A stretch of 64,000 nucleotides of DNA from Paracoccus sp. (in: a-proteobacteria) (GCF_030538755.1 NZ_JAUNTJ010000011.1:1-64000); one strand, 5' to 3'; positions 9,172 to 18,660 are shown, counted from the stretch's first letter. Translations and numbers: made by a program. The notes: generated by a model from the letters alone, not told the origin.

Positions 9172-9297
9172 ATGAAGGTTCGCAACTCGCTCCGCTCGCT
9201 CAAGAGCCGGCACCGTGATTGTCAGATCGTCCGCCGCAAGGGGCGCATCTACGTTATCAACAAGACGAATCGCCGCTTCAAGGCCCGTCAGGGCTGA
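9172..9297 (+). CDS. rpmJ: 50S ribosomal protein L36
   Basis: This 41-residue basic protein of the large ribosomal subunit starts [20 protein letters not shown] and ends with RRFKARQG. It is the longer, zinc-free type: only one Cys remains of the CxxC...C/H zinc ribbon. AGGAGA sits 6 bases before the ATG. A strong terminator follows at 9324, so it forms a short unit that may be co-transcribed with tRNA-Val. Confidence 0.95.
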   Translation: MKVRNSLRSLKSRHRDCQIVRRKGRIYVINKTNRRFKARQG

Positions 9298-9323
9298 GGC
9301 ACGCGATTTTGCGAAACGAATGG

Positions 9324-9350
9324 CCCGCCGGAAACGGCGGGTTTTTCTTT
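9324..9350 (+). terminator. Rho-independent terminator after rpmJ
   Basis: CCCGCCG, a GAAA tetraloop and CGGCGGG form a 7-bp stem, followed directly by TTTTTCTTT. Confidence 0.92.
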
Positions 9351-9422
9351 GCCCGCTGGTGTCCGGCTGCCGATGGCGGGGCGGCAAGGGGGCTGACACG
9401 AACAGCTGACAGGGGAATGGCG

Positions 9423-9929
9423 ATGATCGAACGGCAGCATTCGGGCGATGGCCGCGATTCCCGCGCGGTTTATTCGGATTGCGGTGCCTATCGCTATGCG
9501 CTGACGCGCCGCTGGGGGCCGGGGGCGGCGCTGGTCTGGGTGATGCTGAACCCCTCGACCGCGACCGAGGCGGCGAATGACCCCACGATCGAGCGGGTCG
9601 AGCGGCGCAGCCGGATGCTGGGCTATGATGCGCTGTCGGTGGTCAACCTGTTCGCATGGCGCGCGACGCGCCCGGCGGATCTGGCGCGGGCGGGTGATCC
9701 GGTCGGGCCGGATAACGATGCGGTGATTCTGGAAACCGTCGCCGGGGGCGCTGCGGTGCTGTGCGCCTGGGGCGTGCATGGCGCGCTGCATGGCCGGGAT
9801 GCGGTGGTGCGGGGGATGCTGGCGGGCAGTGGGCAGCGCTTGCTGCATCTGGGGCTGACGGCGGGGGGAGCGCCGCGGCATCCGCTCTATGTGGCCTATG
9901 CCCGCGCGCCCGAGTTGTGGCGGCCTTAA
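9423..9929 (+). CDS. DUF1643 family protein
   Basis: This 168-residue cytosolic protein of unknown function shows the DUF1643 signature: ALVWVMLNPSTATEAANDPT, then a region with NLFAWRATRP and a C-terminal HPLYVAY. The ATG at 9423 is favoured over 9417 because AGGGG at 9411-9415 is then 7 bases away. No function has been established for the family that I know of, and the neighbours give no clue. Confidence 0.88.
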   Translation: MIERQHSGDGRDSRAVYSDCGAYRYALTRRWGPGAALVWVMLNPSTATEAANDPTIERVERRSRMLGYDALSVVNLFAWRATRPADLARAGDPVGPDNDAVILETVAGGAAVLCAWGVHGALHGRDAVVRGMLAGSGQRLLHLGLTAGGAPRHPLYVAYARAPELWRP

Positions 9930-9940
9930 CCCATTATTAA
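9926..9940 (+). promoter_or_regulatory. Perfect CtrA-type site TTAA-N7-TTAA
   Basis: TTAA (9926-9929), seven bases CCCATTA, and TTAA (9937-9940) match the full CtrA recognition pattern. A further TTAA lies at 9953-9956. The site overlaps the stop codon of the DUF1643 gene and lies 67-82 bases upstream of the RTX-protein start. Confidence 0.5.
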
Positions 9941-10007
9941 GAAAGCACTTCGTTAACGATGTGTGAATCTGCTATCCCACCAGTGTGTGATGGTGTGGAG
10001 TGTGGCG

Positions 10008-10880
10008 ATGTGGATGCTGGCCAGTGCGGTGGGTCTTTTGTTGGTCGGGGTGGCGCTTGACTTTTCTTCGGGCCGGGACGCGACCGAGGATGACCCCTTG
10101 CCCGACGATGACGATCTGCCCTCCGATGACACGGCCGAGGCGCAGCAGCCGGTCGATGGCAGCCCCGGCAACGACCAGTTGGGCGGCGGCGATGGCGACG
10201 ATCTGATCCGTGGCCATGATGGCGACGATGACATGCGCGGCGGTGGCGGCAATGATACGCTGATCGGCGGCCTTGGCAACGACTGGCTGGAAGGCGATGG
10301 CACCCATGACGCGGCGGGCGATGATCTGCTGATCGGCGGGCGCGGCGATGACTGGCTGGCCGGGCAGGGCGGCAATGACACGCTGCGCGGCGGTCCGGGC
10401 AACGACACGCTGTTCGGCGGCACCGGCGACGATCTGCTGGAGGGTGGGTCGGGCGACGACTGGCTGTCCGGCGGCGAGGGTGACGACACGCTGATCGCCG
10501 GGCCGGGCAATGACGATCTGAATGGCGGTGCCGGTAATGATCTGCTGGTCGGGAATGATCGCGGGCAGGCATGGCTGCATGGCGGTGACGGCGATGACAC
10601 GCTGATGCCGGGCGCGGGCGATTTTGCCGAAGGCGGCGCGGGCGCCGATACCTTTGCGCTGCATCTGGTCGATGGCCGCGTGCCGACGATCGGCGATTTC
10701 GACGGGCGCGAGGACCGGATCGAGGTTCACCTGCCCGCCGATGCCCCCGATGACATTCTGATCGACTTTGTGGAACATCAGAACGGCAATATGCGCCTGC
10801 ATGTCGGCGGCGCGGCGGTGGGCGAATTTTTGAACCCGCTGGCGCTGGATCAGGCGCAGATCGTTGTGGTTCGCGCGTAA
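10008..10880 (+). CDS. Membrane-anchored RTX (hemolysin-type Ca-binding) repeat protein
   Basis: This encodes about 290 residues. The N-terminal hydrophobic helix [19 protein letters not shown] is followed by an acidic linker (DDPLPDDDD), then about ten GGxGxDxL-type nonapeptides (residues 50-210, such as [20 protein letters not shown]) that fold as a calcium-binding beta roll. A non-repeat C-terminal domain of about 80 residues ([16 protein letters not shown]) completes it. Most RTX proteins are exported by a C-terminal type I signal; this one looks anchored instead. The start is uncertain: GTG 9963 and ATG 9990 are in frame, but TGGAG sits 7 bases before 10008. Confidence 0.85.
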   Translation: MWMLASAVGLLLVGVALDFSSGRDATEDDPLPDDDDLPSDDTAEAQQPVDGSPGNDQLGGGDGDDLIRGHDGDDDMRGGGGNDTLIGGLGNDWLEGDGTHDAAGDDLLIGGRGDDWLAGQGGNDTLRGGPGNDTLFGGTGDDLLEGGSGDDWLSGGEGDDTLIAGPGNDDLNGGAGNDLLVGNDRGQAWLHGGDGDDTLMPGAGDFAEGGAGADTFALHLVDGRVPTIGDFDGREDRIEVHLPADAPDDILIDFVEHQNGNMRLHVGGAAVGEFLNPLALDQAQIVVVRA

Positions 10881-10886
10881 CAGGGG

Positions 10887-10915
10887 TTTCTTTTTGCGGC
10901 ATATTCCCCTATACG
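10887..10915 (+). promoter_or_regulatory. Weak candidate promoter for rpsO
   Basis: TTTCTT and TATACG are separated by 17 bases about 100 bases before rpsO. The -10 is fair and the -35 poor. Confidence 0.25.
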
Positions 10916-11017
10916 CGCGCATCCGCCGGGCGATTGGCCTGTGCGGCGCTCCACGGGCCTGCGCTGGACGACATCCCGGCCTGCGCCATAACCCTTTGAT
11001 CCTGAAAGGAGACCCCG

Positions 11018-11287
11018 ATGTCGATCACGGTTGAAGAAAAGAATCGCGTCATCAAGGAATTCGGCACCAAAGCTGGTGACACCGGCAGCCCCGAAGTGCA
11101 GGTTGCGATCCTGTCCTCGCGCATTGCCACCCTGACCGAGCATTTCAAAACCCACAAGAAAGACAACCACAGCCGCCGTGGCCTGCTGAAGCTGGTCGCA
11201 CAGCGCCGCAAGCTGCTGGACTATCTGAAAGGCAAGGAAGAAGCGCGCTATACCGCCCTGATTCAGCGCCTTGGCCTGCGCCGCTGA
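11018..11287 (+). CDS. rpsO: 30S ribosomal protein S15
   Basis: This 89-residue primary rRNA-binding protein of the small subunit has the usual length. It contains [33 protein letters not shown] and the C-terminal [20 protein letters not shown] precedes the ATG. A strong terminator follows at 11306, so rpsO is separated from pnp, with which it usually forms an operon. Confidence 0.98.
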   Translation: MSITVEEKNRVIKEFGTKAGDTGSPEVQVAILSSRIATLTEHFKTHKKDNHSRRGLLKLVAQRRKLLDYLKGKEEARYTALIQRLGLRR

Positions 11288-11305
11288 TCCGGCTGGCCGG
11301 AATGG

Positions 11306-11342
11306 AAAACGCCCGTGGCCGATGGCTGCGGGCGTTTTGTTT
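11306..11342 (+). terminator. Terminator after rpsO
   Basis: AAAACGCCCG (11306-11315) pairs with CGGGCGTTTT (11329-11338), followed by GTTT. Confidence 0.88.
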
Positions 11343-11422
11343 GCACCGGCCGGGCTGGGGCTTATTCTGGCCACAGGCGGGCCGATTCCTGCCTTCGGTT
11401 CCTTTTGGGAAAGGATATAACC

Positions 11423-11881
11423 ATGATCCGATTGATAAAGCCGCTTACCCTCGGTGCTGCCTTGATGCTGGGTGCGAATGCCGCCCTTGCGCAAGAGCGT
11501 GACACCGCGCAGGAAGAGGCCAACCGCCAGCTTGTCGTTGAATTCTATGACGGTTTCTTTAACCGCCATGATGCAAGCGCCGCCGATGTCGTGGCCGAGG
11601 ATTACATCCAGCACAATCCCGAAGTGCCCGACGGCAAAGCGCCCTTCGTCGGCTATTTCACCGGCTTCTTCGCCGAGAACCCCGAATCGCGGGCGCGGAT
11701 CGTGCGCTCTGCCGCTGATGGCGATCTGGTCTGGCTGCATATCCACTCGACCAATGGCGCGGATGACCCCGGTCAGGCCGTGGTGGATATTTTCCGTGTC
11801 GAGGACGGCATGATCGTCGAACATTGGGACGTGATCCAGAACGTCCCGACCGAAGCGGCGAATGAAAACACGATGTTCTGA
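11423..11881 (+). CDS. Secreted SnoaL-like (NTF2-fold) protein
   Basis: This 152-residue protein has a signal peptide (MIRLIKPLTLGAALMLGANA, cleaved near ALA-QE) and a SnoaL-like fold: VVEFYDGFFNRHD, AEDYIQHNPEVPDGK, and the C-terminal VDIFRVEDGMIVEHWDV. Relatives are described as predicted aldol-condensation or polyketide-cyclase-like proteins, but the periplasmic forms have no firm role. GGGAAAGGAT provides the Shine-Dalgarno. It stands alone between two terminators. Confidence 0.87.
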   Translation: MIRLIKPLTLGAALMLGANAALAQERDTAQEEANRQLVVEFYDGFFNRHDASAADVVAEDYIQHNPEVPDGKAPFVGYFTGFFAENPESRARIVRSAADGDLVWLHIHSTNGADDPGQAVVDIFRVEDGMIVEHWDVIQNVPTEAANENTMF

Positions 11882-11901
11882 TCGGCCGGGGTCCAGCCCG
11901 C

Positions 11902-11936
11902 AAACGCCCGCAAATCGCTGCGGGCGTTTTTATTTG
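11902..11936 (+). terminator. Terminator after the SnoaL-like gene
   Basis: An 11-bp stem (AAACGCCCGCA with TGCGGGCGTTT) with loop AATCGC is followed by TTATTTG. Confidence 0.9.
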
Positions 11937-12040
11937 CGCGGTGGGTTTAAAGGTCGCCGATGGGTGACAAAAACGCGCCATGCGTCACCAGATTGCGCAC
12001 CCCGACCCAGTTGCGGGTTGGCACCCGCAAGCCGTGCCGT

Positions 12041-13252
12041 TCAGGCCGCGCGATAGTTCCTGATGGCGCGGCCCAGACGGGCGATGCCTTCGTCCATCGG
12101 GGCGGCTTCGTGCAGGGTAAAGCTCAGCCGGATGGTGTTGCCGTTCGAGCCGTCGGCAAAGAAGGCCCGCCCCGGCACGAAGGCCACCTTTTCATCGGCC
12201 AGTGCCTGCGCCAGCAGCGTTGCGCCGTCCATCTGCGCGGGCAGGGTCAGCCAGACGAACATGCCGCCCTGTGGCCGGGTCCATGTGACGCCATCGGGCA
12301 TTTCGCGATCCAGCGCGGCCAGCATCAGGTCGCGGCGGCGGCCATAGGTCTGGCGCAGCCCGGCGACGTGATCTTCGAACACCGATTGCGCGACATGGGC
12401 GGTGACGACCTGATTCAGCGTCGCCGAATGCAGATCGGCGGCCTGTTTCAGCAGCACCAGCCGGTTGATCGCGTCTTGCGCGGCGCAGACCCAGCCGATG
12501 CGCAGCCCCGGTGCCAGCGATTTGGAAAACGACCCGCAATAGACCGTGCGGCAGTTTTCGATACTGCCCTTGCGCGCGATTTCCAGCGCCAGGATCGAGG
12601 GCACGGGTTCGCCGTCATAGCGCAGGCGCTGATAGGCGTTGTCCTCAATGATGGCGATGTCCAGATCGTCGGCAAGGTCGATCAGCGCCTGACGCCCGGC
12701 AAGATCCAGCGTTTCCCCGGTCGGGTTGCCGAAATCGGCCGAGAGATAGGCGAATTTCACCCGCCCCCCTGCCGCCGCAGCCGCCGCAGCAAATTCGGCA
12801 GGCCCGGCATTGCCGTTCAGCCGGTCATAGCGCGGCTCATAAGCGTTGAAGGCCCCCAAGGCGCCCATATAGCTGGGCCAGTTCACCAGCGCGGTATCGC
12901 CGGGCGACAGCAGCAGCTTGCCCAGATAATCCAGCGCCTGTTGGGAACCCGAGGTAATCAGGATATTGTCGGCGGTGCAGGTCACACCGGATCGCGCCAT
13001 TTCCTGCACGATCCAGTCGCGCAGCGGGCGATAGCCTTCGCTGACGGAATATTGCAGCGCGGTGGGGGCGGTGGCATCCGACAGCGCCTCGGCCATGGCG
13101 GTGCGATAGGCGGCGGTCGGGAACAGCGCCGGGTCAGGGATGCCGCCCGCGAACGAGATGATGTCGGGCTGATCCAGCAGCTTCAGAAGCTCGCGGATTT
13201 CCGACGCCTTCATCCGCATCATGCGCGAGGCAAATATCTGCTGCCAATCCAT
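12041..13252 (-). CDS. PLP-dependent aminotransferase, 2-aminoadipate/valine type
   Basis: This 403-residue fold-type I class I/II aminotransferase of COG1167 type lacks the GntR helix-turn-helix domain. It starts MDWQQIFASRMMRMKASEIR and has FAGGIPDP near residue 35, TSGSQQALDYLGK (cofactor site), FGNPTGETLD, and YCGSFSKSLAPGLRIGW with the PLP Lys. The C-terminal Arg in IRLSFTLHE should bind the substrate carboxylate. AGGA precedes 13252 by 6 bases. Relatives include LysN-type 2-aminoadipate and branched-chain aminotransferases. Its substrate is not determined here. Confidence 0.9.
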   Translation of the reverse strand: MDWQQIFASRMMRMKASEIRELLKLLDQPDIISFAGGIPDPALFPTAAYRTAMAEALSDATAPTALQYSVSEGYRPLRDWIVQEMARSGVTCTADNILITSGSQQALDYLGKLLLSPGDTALVNWPSYMGALGAFNAYEPRYDRLNGNAGPAEFAAAAAAAGGRVKFAYLSADFGNPTGETLDLAGRQALIDLADDLDIAIIEDNAYQRLRYDGEPVPSILALEIARKGSIENCRTVYCGSFSKSLAPGLRIGWVCAAQDAINRLVLLKQAADLHSATLNQVVTAHVAQSVFEDHVAGLRQTYGRRRDLMLAALDREMPDGVTWTRPQGGMFVWLTLPAQMDGATLLAQALADEKVAFVPGRAFFADGSNGNTIRLSFTLHEAAPMDEGIARLGRAIRNYRAA

Positions 13253-13336
13253 GTTCGTCCTGTGCCCAGAGTGTCGCGCCAGAAAATTCCTGCGGCAGAG
13301 AAATGTCAATGACCCTGCCGCAGTCTGGACAGCGCG

Positions 13337-13359
13337 GGCGGCACCGCGCGGGTGCCGCC
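13337..13359 (-). terminator. GC-rich hairpin after the alcohol dehydrogenase gene
   Basis: GGCGGCACC, loop GCGCG, GGTGCCGCC is a 9-bp perfect stem 18 bases past the dehydrogenase stop. There is no U tract. The decamer GGGGTCAGTC is repeated twice between the stem and the stop. Confidence 0.45.
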
Positions 13360-13376
13360 GCCGGGGTCAGTCGGGG

Positions 13377-14432
13377 TCAGTCGGGGGCCTGAACCAGAAT
13401 CTTGATCTGGGTCTTTTCCCTGACCAGCGCCTCGAAGCCTTCGTCCACGATGTCGTCGATCTGGATGCGCTTTGTCACCAGCTTGTCGGCGGCATACCAG
13501 CCCTGCGTCATCAGTTGCATCACGGCGGGGAACACGTCGCGATAGGCGATGGTGCCCTTCATGCTGCGTTCTTTCAGCACGACGGTATTGGGCTGGAAAG
13601 ACGCCTCTTTTTCCCAGATCGACACAATCACCGTTTCGCCGTCATAGCGGGTGGCGTCGATACATTGTTGCAGAACGGCGGGCACGCCCGTCACCTCATA
13701 GGCGACATCGACGCCGCCGGGGGTCAGTGCGCGGATGCGGGCGACGGCGTCTTCGTTTGCGGGGTTGATGATTGTCGTCGCGCCCAGTTCCAGCGCCTTG
13801 GCCCCGCGTTCGGCGGACAGCTCGACCACATGGATGGCCGAGGCCCCGGCGATGCGCAGCGATTCCACGATCAGCAGACCGATGGGACCGGCCCCGAACA
13901 CCACCGCCGTGCCGCCCGCCTTGAGGCTGGACACCCGGATCGAGTGCAGCGCCACGGCGGCGGGTTCGACCAGCGCGCCCTGTTCAAAGGACAGCCCCTC
14001 GGGCATCTTGTGCGCCCATTGCTCGCCCACCACGGTATAGGCGGAAAACCCGCCGCCGCCGCCCGACAGGCCGTGAAAGCCCAGCTTGTCGCAGGTGTTG
14101 TATTTGCCATGGCGGCAGGAATCGCATTCGCCGCAGGCCAGGATCGGTTCCACCACCACGCGGTCGCCGACTGCCAGCCGGGTCACGCCCTGACCCAGTT
14201 CGGCGACTTCGCCCGAAAACTCGTGCCCCATGATGATCGGGGCCACGTCGCCGCTGACCGGGTGCGGCGCATCGACGGGAACAAAGATCGGGCCGGCCAG
14301 ATATTCGTGCAGGTCGCTGCCGCAGATGCCGGTCCATTTCACCTTGATCTTGACCTGACCGGGGCCGGGGGCCGGTTCGGCAACGTCTTCGACACGGATG
14401 TCTTTGGCCTTGTGCCAGCGTGCTGCTTTCAT
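13377..14432 (-). CDS. Zinc-dependent alcohol dehydrogenase, (R,R)-butanediol dehydrogenase-like
   Basis: This 351-residue medium-chain dehydrogenase would interconvert a vicinal diol and a ketone with NAD(H). The catalytic zinc site shows in GICGSDLHEY and GHEFSGEVAE, the structural zinc in CGECDSCRHGKYNTC, and the cofactor-binding glycines in VVFGAGPIGLL. The insert between the catalytic motifs (AGPIFVPVDAPHPVSGDVAP) is typical of butanediol dehydrogenases. It is divergent from pnp. The physiological substrate is inferred. Confidence 0.88.
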   Translation of the reverse strand: MKAARWHKAKDIRVEDVAEPAPGPGQVKIKVKWTGICGSDLHEYLAGPIFVPVDAPHPVSGDVAPIIMGHEFSGEVAELGQGVTRLAVGDRVVVEPILACGECDSCRHGKYNTCDKLGFHGLSGGGGGFSAYTVVGEQWAHKMPEGLSFEQGALVEPAAVALHSIRVSSLKAGGTAVVFGAGPIGLLIVESLRIAGASAIHVVELSAERGAKALELGATTIINPANEDAVARIRALTPGGVDVAYEVTGVPAVLQQCIDATRYDGETVIVSIWEKEASFQPNTVVLKERSMKGTIAYRDVFPAVMQLMTQGWYAADKLVTKRIQIDDIVDEGFEALVREKTQIKILVQAPD

Positions 14433-14694
14433 GGCTTTTTCTCCTGAGAGGTTGCCCCGCCATCATAGCACAAAACCGCCGTTTCCGACAGGCAAGGCCG
14501 CCATGCCGGGGGTGCAGGGGTGGGGCCGGGCGCGCCTTGCGGCAAACACTTTCCAACAGGCGCATTTTCCGATATGTCCATGCAATCTGCGACGTGAGGC
14601 CCGCCCCCGGCCACATGCACAGGATAGGGGGCGGCGGCAATGGGGCCGCCATAGGAAAGGGTTGCCAGAGGGCTGGCATCCATGAGGAAATCAG

Positions 14695-16836
14695 ATGTTT
14701 GATGAAGTGAAGAAATCAATCCAGTGGGGTCAGGAAACGCTGACGCTGGAAACGGGCAAGGTTGCGCGTCAGGCCGACGGGTCGGTCATCGCCACGCTGG
14801 GCGAAACCAGCGTCATGGCGAACGTCACCTTTGCCAAAGAACCCAAGCCGGGGCAGGACTTTTTCCCGCTGACCGTGCATTATCAGGAAAAATACTATGC
14901 CGCCGGTAAAGTGCCGGGCGGCTTTTTCAAACGCGAGGCGCGCCCGACCGAAAAAGAGACGCTGACCGCGCGTCTGATCGACCGTCCCTGCCGCCCGCTG
15001 TTCGCGCCGGGCTTCAAGAACGAAGTGCTGGTCATGTGCACCGTGCTGTCGCACGATCTGGTCAATGATCCCGACATCGTGGCGATGATCGCCGCCTCGG
15101 CCGCGCTGACCATTTCGGGCGTGCCGTTCATGGGGCCGATCGGTGCCGCGCGCGTCGGTTTCAGCAATGGCGAATATGTGCTGAACCCCGAAGTTGCCGA
15201 TATGGATCAGCTGCGCAACAACCCGGAACAGCGTCTGGATCTGGTCGTCGCGGGCACCAAAGACGCCGTGATGATGGTCGAATCCGAAGCCTATGAGCTG
15301 ACCGAAGACGAAATGCTGGGCGCGGTCAAATTCGGCCATGAACAGATGCAGCCGGTCATCGACCTGATTATCGACCTGGCCGAAGCCGCCGCGAAAGAGC
15401 CGTTCGATTTCAAATCGCCCGACTATTCCGCCCTGTATGAGCGGGTCAAAGCCTTGGGTGGCGACGATATGCGCGCCGCCTATGCCATCCGCGACAAGGG
15501 CGAACGCCGCGATGCGATTGACGCCGCCAAGGCGAAAATCCTTGAATCTCTGGGCGAAGACGAACTGGCGGATGCCAACCTTGGTTCGGCGCTGAAAAAG
15601 CTGGAATCGGGCATTCTGCGCGGTGACATCATTTCGGGCGGCGCGCGTATCGACGGGCGCGACAACCGCACCGTGCGCGCCATCGACAGCGAAGTCGGCA
15701 TCCTGCCGCGCACCCATGGCTCGGCGCTGTTCACCCGTGGCGAAACGCAGGCGCTGGTCGTGACCACGCTGGGCACCGGCGATGACGAACAGATCATCGA
15801 CGCGCTGCACGGCAATTTCCGGTCGAACTTCCTGCTGCATTACAACTTCCCCCCCTATTCGGTGGGCGAGGTTGGCCGCGTCGGCAGCCCCGGCCGCCGC
15901 GAGATCGGCCATGGCAAGCTGGCATGGCGCGCGCTGCAAGCGGTGTTGCCTGCGGCGACCGACTTCCCCTATACCATCCGCGTCGTGTCCGAGATCACCG
16001 AATCGAACGGCTCATCCTCGATGGCGTCGGTCTGCGGTGGCTCGCTGTCGATGATGGATGCGGGCGTGCCGCTGAAAGCGCCGGTCGCCGGTGTCGCCAT
16101 GGGCCTGATTCTGGAAGATGACGGCAAATGGGCGGTGCTGACCGACATTCTGGGTGACGAAGATCATCTGGGCGACATGGACTTCAAGGTTGCCGGCACC
16201 GAAAACGGCATCACCAGCCTGCAAATGGACATCAAGGTGGCCGGCATCACGCCCGCGATCATGGAACAGGCGCTGGCACAGGCCAAGGATGGCCGGATGC
16301 ACATTCTGGCCGAAATGTCCAAAGCCCTGACCGAAGGCCGCCGCGAATTTTCCGCCCACGCCCCGCGCATCGAAACGATGCAGATCCCGACCGACAAGAT
16401 CCGCGAAGTGATCGGCTCGGGCGGCAAGGTCATCCGCGAGATCGTGGAAACCTCGGGCGCGAAAGTGGACATCAACGACGACGGCACCATCAAGATCGCC
16501 TCGGCCAATGCCGATTCGATCAAGAAGGCTTACGACATGATCTGGTCGATCGTGGCCGAGCCGGAAGAAGGTCAGATCTACACCGGCAAGGTGGTGAAGC
16601 TGGTCGATTTCGGCGCCTTCGTGAACTTCTTCGGCAAGCGCGATGGTCTGGTTCACGTCAGCCAGATCGCCAACAAGCGTCTGGGTCACCCGAACGAACT
16701 GCTGAAAGAAGGGCAGGAAGTTAAGGTGAAACTGCTGGGCTTTGACGACCGCGGCAAGGTGCGCCTTGGCATGAAGATGGTCGATCAGGAAACCGGCGAA
16801 GAAATCGTCGAGAAAAAAGAAGAATCGGCGGAATAA
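14695..16836 (+). CDS. pnp: Polyribonucleotide nucleotidyltransferase (PNPase)
   Basis: PNPase is the phosphorolytic 3'-5' exoribonuclease, a homotrimer and core of the RNA degradosome. At 713 residues it has the normal length: two RNase PH domains joined by a helical domain, then a KH domain ([20 protein letters not shown] from residue 564) and an S1 domain ([20 protein letters not shown]) with a short acidic tail. GAGGAA sits 5 bases before the ATG. It usually follows rpsO directly; here three genes intervene. Confidence 0.98.
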   Translation: MFDEVKKSIQWGQETLTLETGKVARQADGSVIATLGETSVMANVTFAKEPKPGQDFFPLTVHYQEKYYAAGKVPGGFFKREARPTEKETLTARLIDRPCRPLFAPGFKNEVLVMCTVLSHDLVNDPDIVAMIAASAALTISGVPFMGPIGAARVGFSNGEYVLNPEVADMDQLRNNPEQRLDLVVAGTKDAVMMVESEAYELTEDEMLGAVKFGHEQMQPVIDLIIDLAEAAAKEPFDFKSPDYSALYERVKALGGDDMRAAYAIRDKGERRDAIDAAKAKILESLGEDELADANLGSALKKLESGILRGDIISGGARIDGRDNRTVRAIDSEVGILPRTHGSALFTRGETQALVVTTLGTGDDEQIIDALHGNFRSNFLLHYNFPPYSVGEVGRVGSPGRREIGHGKLAWRALQAVLPAATDFPYTIRVVSEITESNGSSSMASVCGGSLSMMDAGVPLKAPVAGVAMGLILEDDGKWAVLTDILGDEDHLGDMDFKVAGTENGITSLQMDIKVAGITPAIMEQALAQAKDGRMHILAEMSKALTEGRREFSAHAPRIETMQIPTDKIREVIGSGGKVIREIVETSGAKVDINDDGTIKIASANADSIKKAYDMIWSIVAEPEEGQIYTGKVVKLVDFGAFVNFFGKRDGLVHVSQIANKRLGHPNELLKEGQEVKVKLLGFDDRGKVRLGMKMVDQETGEEIVEKKEESAE

Positions 16837-16852
16837 TTCCGCTCCGATCTGT

Positions 16853-16888
16853 GGAAAGACCCGGAATCATCCGGGTCTTTCCTTTTCA
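16853..16888 (+). terminator. Terminator after pnp
   Basis: A 12-bp perfect stem (GGAAAGACCCGG with CCGGGTCTTTCC) with loop AATCAT is followed by TTTTC. Confidence 0.92.
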
Positions 16889-16914
16889 AAGCGCCCCTGC
16901 GTCAAGGAATGCCG

Positions 16915-17718
16915 ATGGATCGTGACCTTGCCAGCCTCTGGATTGGCGGACAGCTTGGCGAAATTGAAATCGCCAGCATCCATTCGTTTCTGCGGCTGGG
17001 GCACAAGCTGATCGTTTACAGCTATGATCCCGTTCCCAATCTGCCGCGCGATGTGGAAAGCAGGGATGCGGCGCAGATCCTGCCCGCCCGCCGCATCGTC
17101 CGGCATCGCCGCAGCGGCAGTCCTGCGCTGCATTCTGATCTGTTCCGTTATGCGCTGATGGATCGCAGCGCGGCGATCTGGGTCGATCTGGATATGATCG
17201 CCCTGCGGCCCTTCCGGTTCGATTCGCCTTACGTCTTTGGCTTTGAAGATCACGCCGGGTCGGTGAATTGCGCGGTCTTGCGGATGCCCCGTGAATCGCA
17301 GGCCCTTCGGGCATTGCTGGCCTTCAACGAGGATACGGTTGGCACCCCGCCCTTGCTGACGGGGTTTCGGAAATGGAAATATCGCCTGCGCGGTCTTGGG
17401 CGCGGCCTGCCGATCGACGTGTGGCCGTGGGGCAGCATCGGCCCTCATGCGCTGACGCATTATCTGCGCGAAACCGGCGAAATTTCCCACACCATGCCGG
17501 TCGAGGCGTTCTATTCCGTGCATATCGGCCAGATGGAGCGGTTCATCACCCCTGGCGCGCTGACCCCGGCGCAGATCCCCGATTCAGCCTATGGGCTGCA
17601 TCTGTGGGGCGGCCTGATGCGGGCGCATCTGGCGCAGCATCATGGCGGGCAGGTGCCCGAAGGGTCGTATATGGCCGGGCTGATCGAACAGGCGCGACGT
17701 GACGGGATCACCGTCTAA
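16915..17718 (+). CDS. DXD-motif glycosyltransferase (GT32-like)
   Basis: This 267-residue glycosyltransferase is likely cytosolic or membrane-associated and uses a nucleotide sugar. The DXD metal site is in IWVDLDMIALRPF, preceded by the conserved HSDLFRYALMDR (acceptor and ribose region), with PWGSIGP and HLWGGLMRAHL near the end. This resembles proteins with the sugar-binding region containing the DXD motif. AAGGA at 16904-16908 supports the ATG at 16915 over 16909. A family 2 transferase follows in the same direction, so both probably build a surface polysaccharide or LPS core. Confidence 0.82.
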   Translation: MDRDLASLWIGGQLGEIEIASIHSFLRLGHKLIVYSYDPVPNLPRDVESRDAAQILPARRIVRHRRSGSPALHSDLFRYALMDRSAAIWVDLDMIALRPFRFDSPYVFGFEDHAGSVNCAVLRMPRESQALRALLAFNEDTVGTPPLLTGFRKWKYRLRGLGRGLPIDVWPWGSIGPHALTHYLRETGEISHTMPVEAFYSVHIGQMERFITPGALTPAQIPDSAYGLHLWGGLMRAHLAQHHGGQVPEGSYMAGLIEQARRDGITV

Positions 17719-17792
17719 GCCATCTGTTCGATGGCGCTTTTCTTGACCATGATGCCCCGCATGACTGCTTTGCGCTTTTGCTGGACCTGACG

Positions 17793-18602
17793 ATGACCCT
17801 TCCCATTTCTGCCTTCGTGATCTGTCAGAACGAAGAACGTGTGATTGAACGCTGCCTGCGCAGCGTGGACTTCTGCGCCGAGATCATCGTCGTGGACTCT
17901 GGCTCGACCGACAACACGGTGGCCCTCGTCGAGGCTCTGCGCGATGAGGGGCTGCCGATCACGCTTCTGCACGAACCATGGCGCGGGTTCGGGGCGCAAA
18001 AACGGTTCGCGCTGGACCAATGCACGCAGGATTGGTGCCTGTCCATCGACAGCGACGAAAGGGTCAGCCGCAACCTGCGCGCCCGGATACCGGAATTGCT
18101 GAATCAGCCGGGCGTGAACGGGTGGAAGATTACCCGTTACGATTATCTGATCGGCTATGGCTATGTCCCCCTGCGCGCGCATGAGCGGTATCACAACCGG
18201 CTGTTCCGGCGGGGAACGGGGCGTTTCAACGCCACCGATCTGGTCCACGAGGGTATCCTGATCGACGGCGAGGTGCGCAAGGCGCAGCCTGGCGGCTTGC
18301 TGCATTTCAGCCCGATCTTTCTGCACGACCAGATGCAGAAGGAAAACAAATACTCGACGCTCAAGGCGCAGATGCAGGCCGGGCGCGGGAAAAAGGCCCG
18401 GCCGTGGAAGATGATCTTCAGCCCGCCGGTGTTCTTTCTGCGCTGGTATTTCCGCTACGGGCTGTGGCGCTGCGGCTGGCCGGGCTTTATTCACGCGGCC
18501 AAGGGCGGCATCTATGCCTTCCTGACCGAGGCCAAGCGGTATCAGGCCGAGGCCGCTCGCCGGGTTCCCCCCGACGAGCCGCACGAGCCGGACGGATACT
18601 GA
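17793..18602 (+). CDS. Family 2 glycosyltransferase, LPS-core (WaaE/KdtX) type
   Basis: This 269-residue inverting GT-A transferase starts MTLPISAFVICQNEERVIERC. It has the nucleotide-sugar-binding VVDSGSTDNTVALVE and the DXD equivalent SIDSDERV, then the conserved W-rich region WKITRYDYLIGYG and a hydrophobic C-terminus. This layout matches bacterial beta-glycosyltransferases of the WaaE/KdtX group that modify the LPS inner core. The acceptor cannot be told from sequence. It lies 74 bases after the preceding glycosyltransferase. Confidence 0.87.
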   Translation: MTLPISAFVICQNEERVIERCLRSVDFCAEIIVVDSGSTDNTVALVEALRDEGLPITLLHEPWRGFGAQKRFALDQCTQDWCLSIDSDERVSRNLRARIPELLNQPGVNGWKITRYDYLIGYGYVPLRAHERYHNRLFRRGTGRFNATDLVHEGILIDGEVRKAQPGGLLHFSPIFLHDQMQKENKYSTLKAQMQAGRGKKARPWKMIFSPPVFFLRWYFRYGLWRCGWPGFIHAAKGGIYAFLTEAKRYQAEAARRVPPDEPHEPDGY

Positions 18603-18660
18603 CCGTCGCAGCCCGGATCAGATCGCGCGCCGCCCGCAGGGCTGACGGCGCGCGGGTGCG

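Noticed and set aside
8916..9218. 100-residue open frame across tRNA-Val
   Set aside because: It runs through a complete tRNA gene and its promoter, and ends inside rpmJ.
10158..10640. Regularly spaced repeats that look array-like
   Set aside because: They encode in-frame RTX nonapeptides. There are no unique spacers or cas genes, so this is not a CRISPR array.
9972..10922. Long antisense frame opposite the RTX gene
   Set aside because: The repeated Gly/Asp codons give an Ala/Ile/Val-rich complement without stops. There is no start site or family match.
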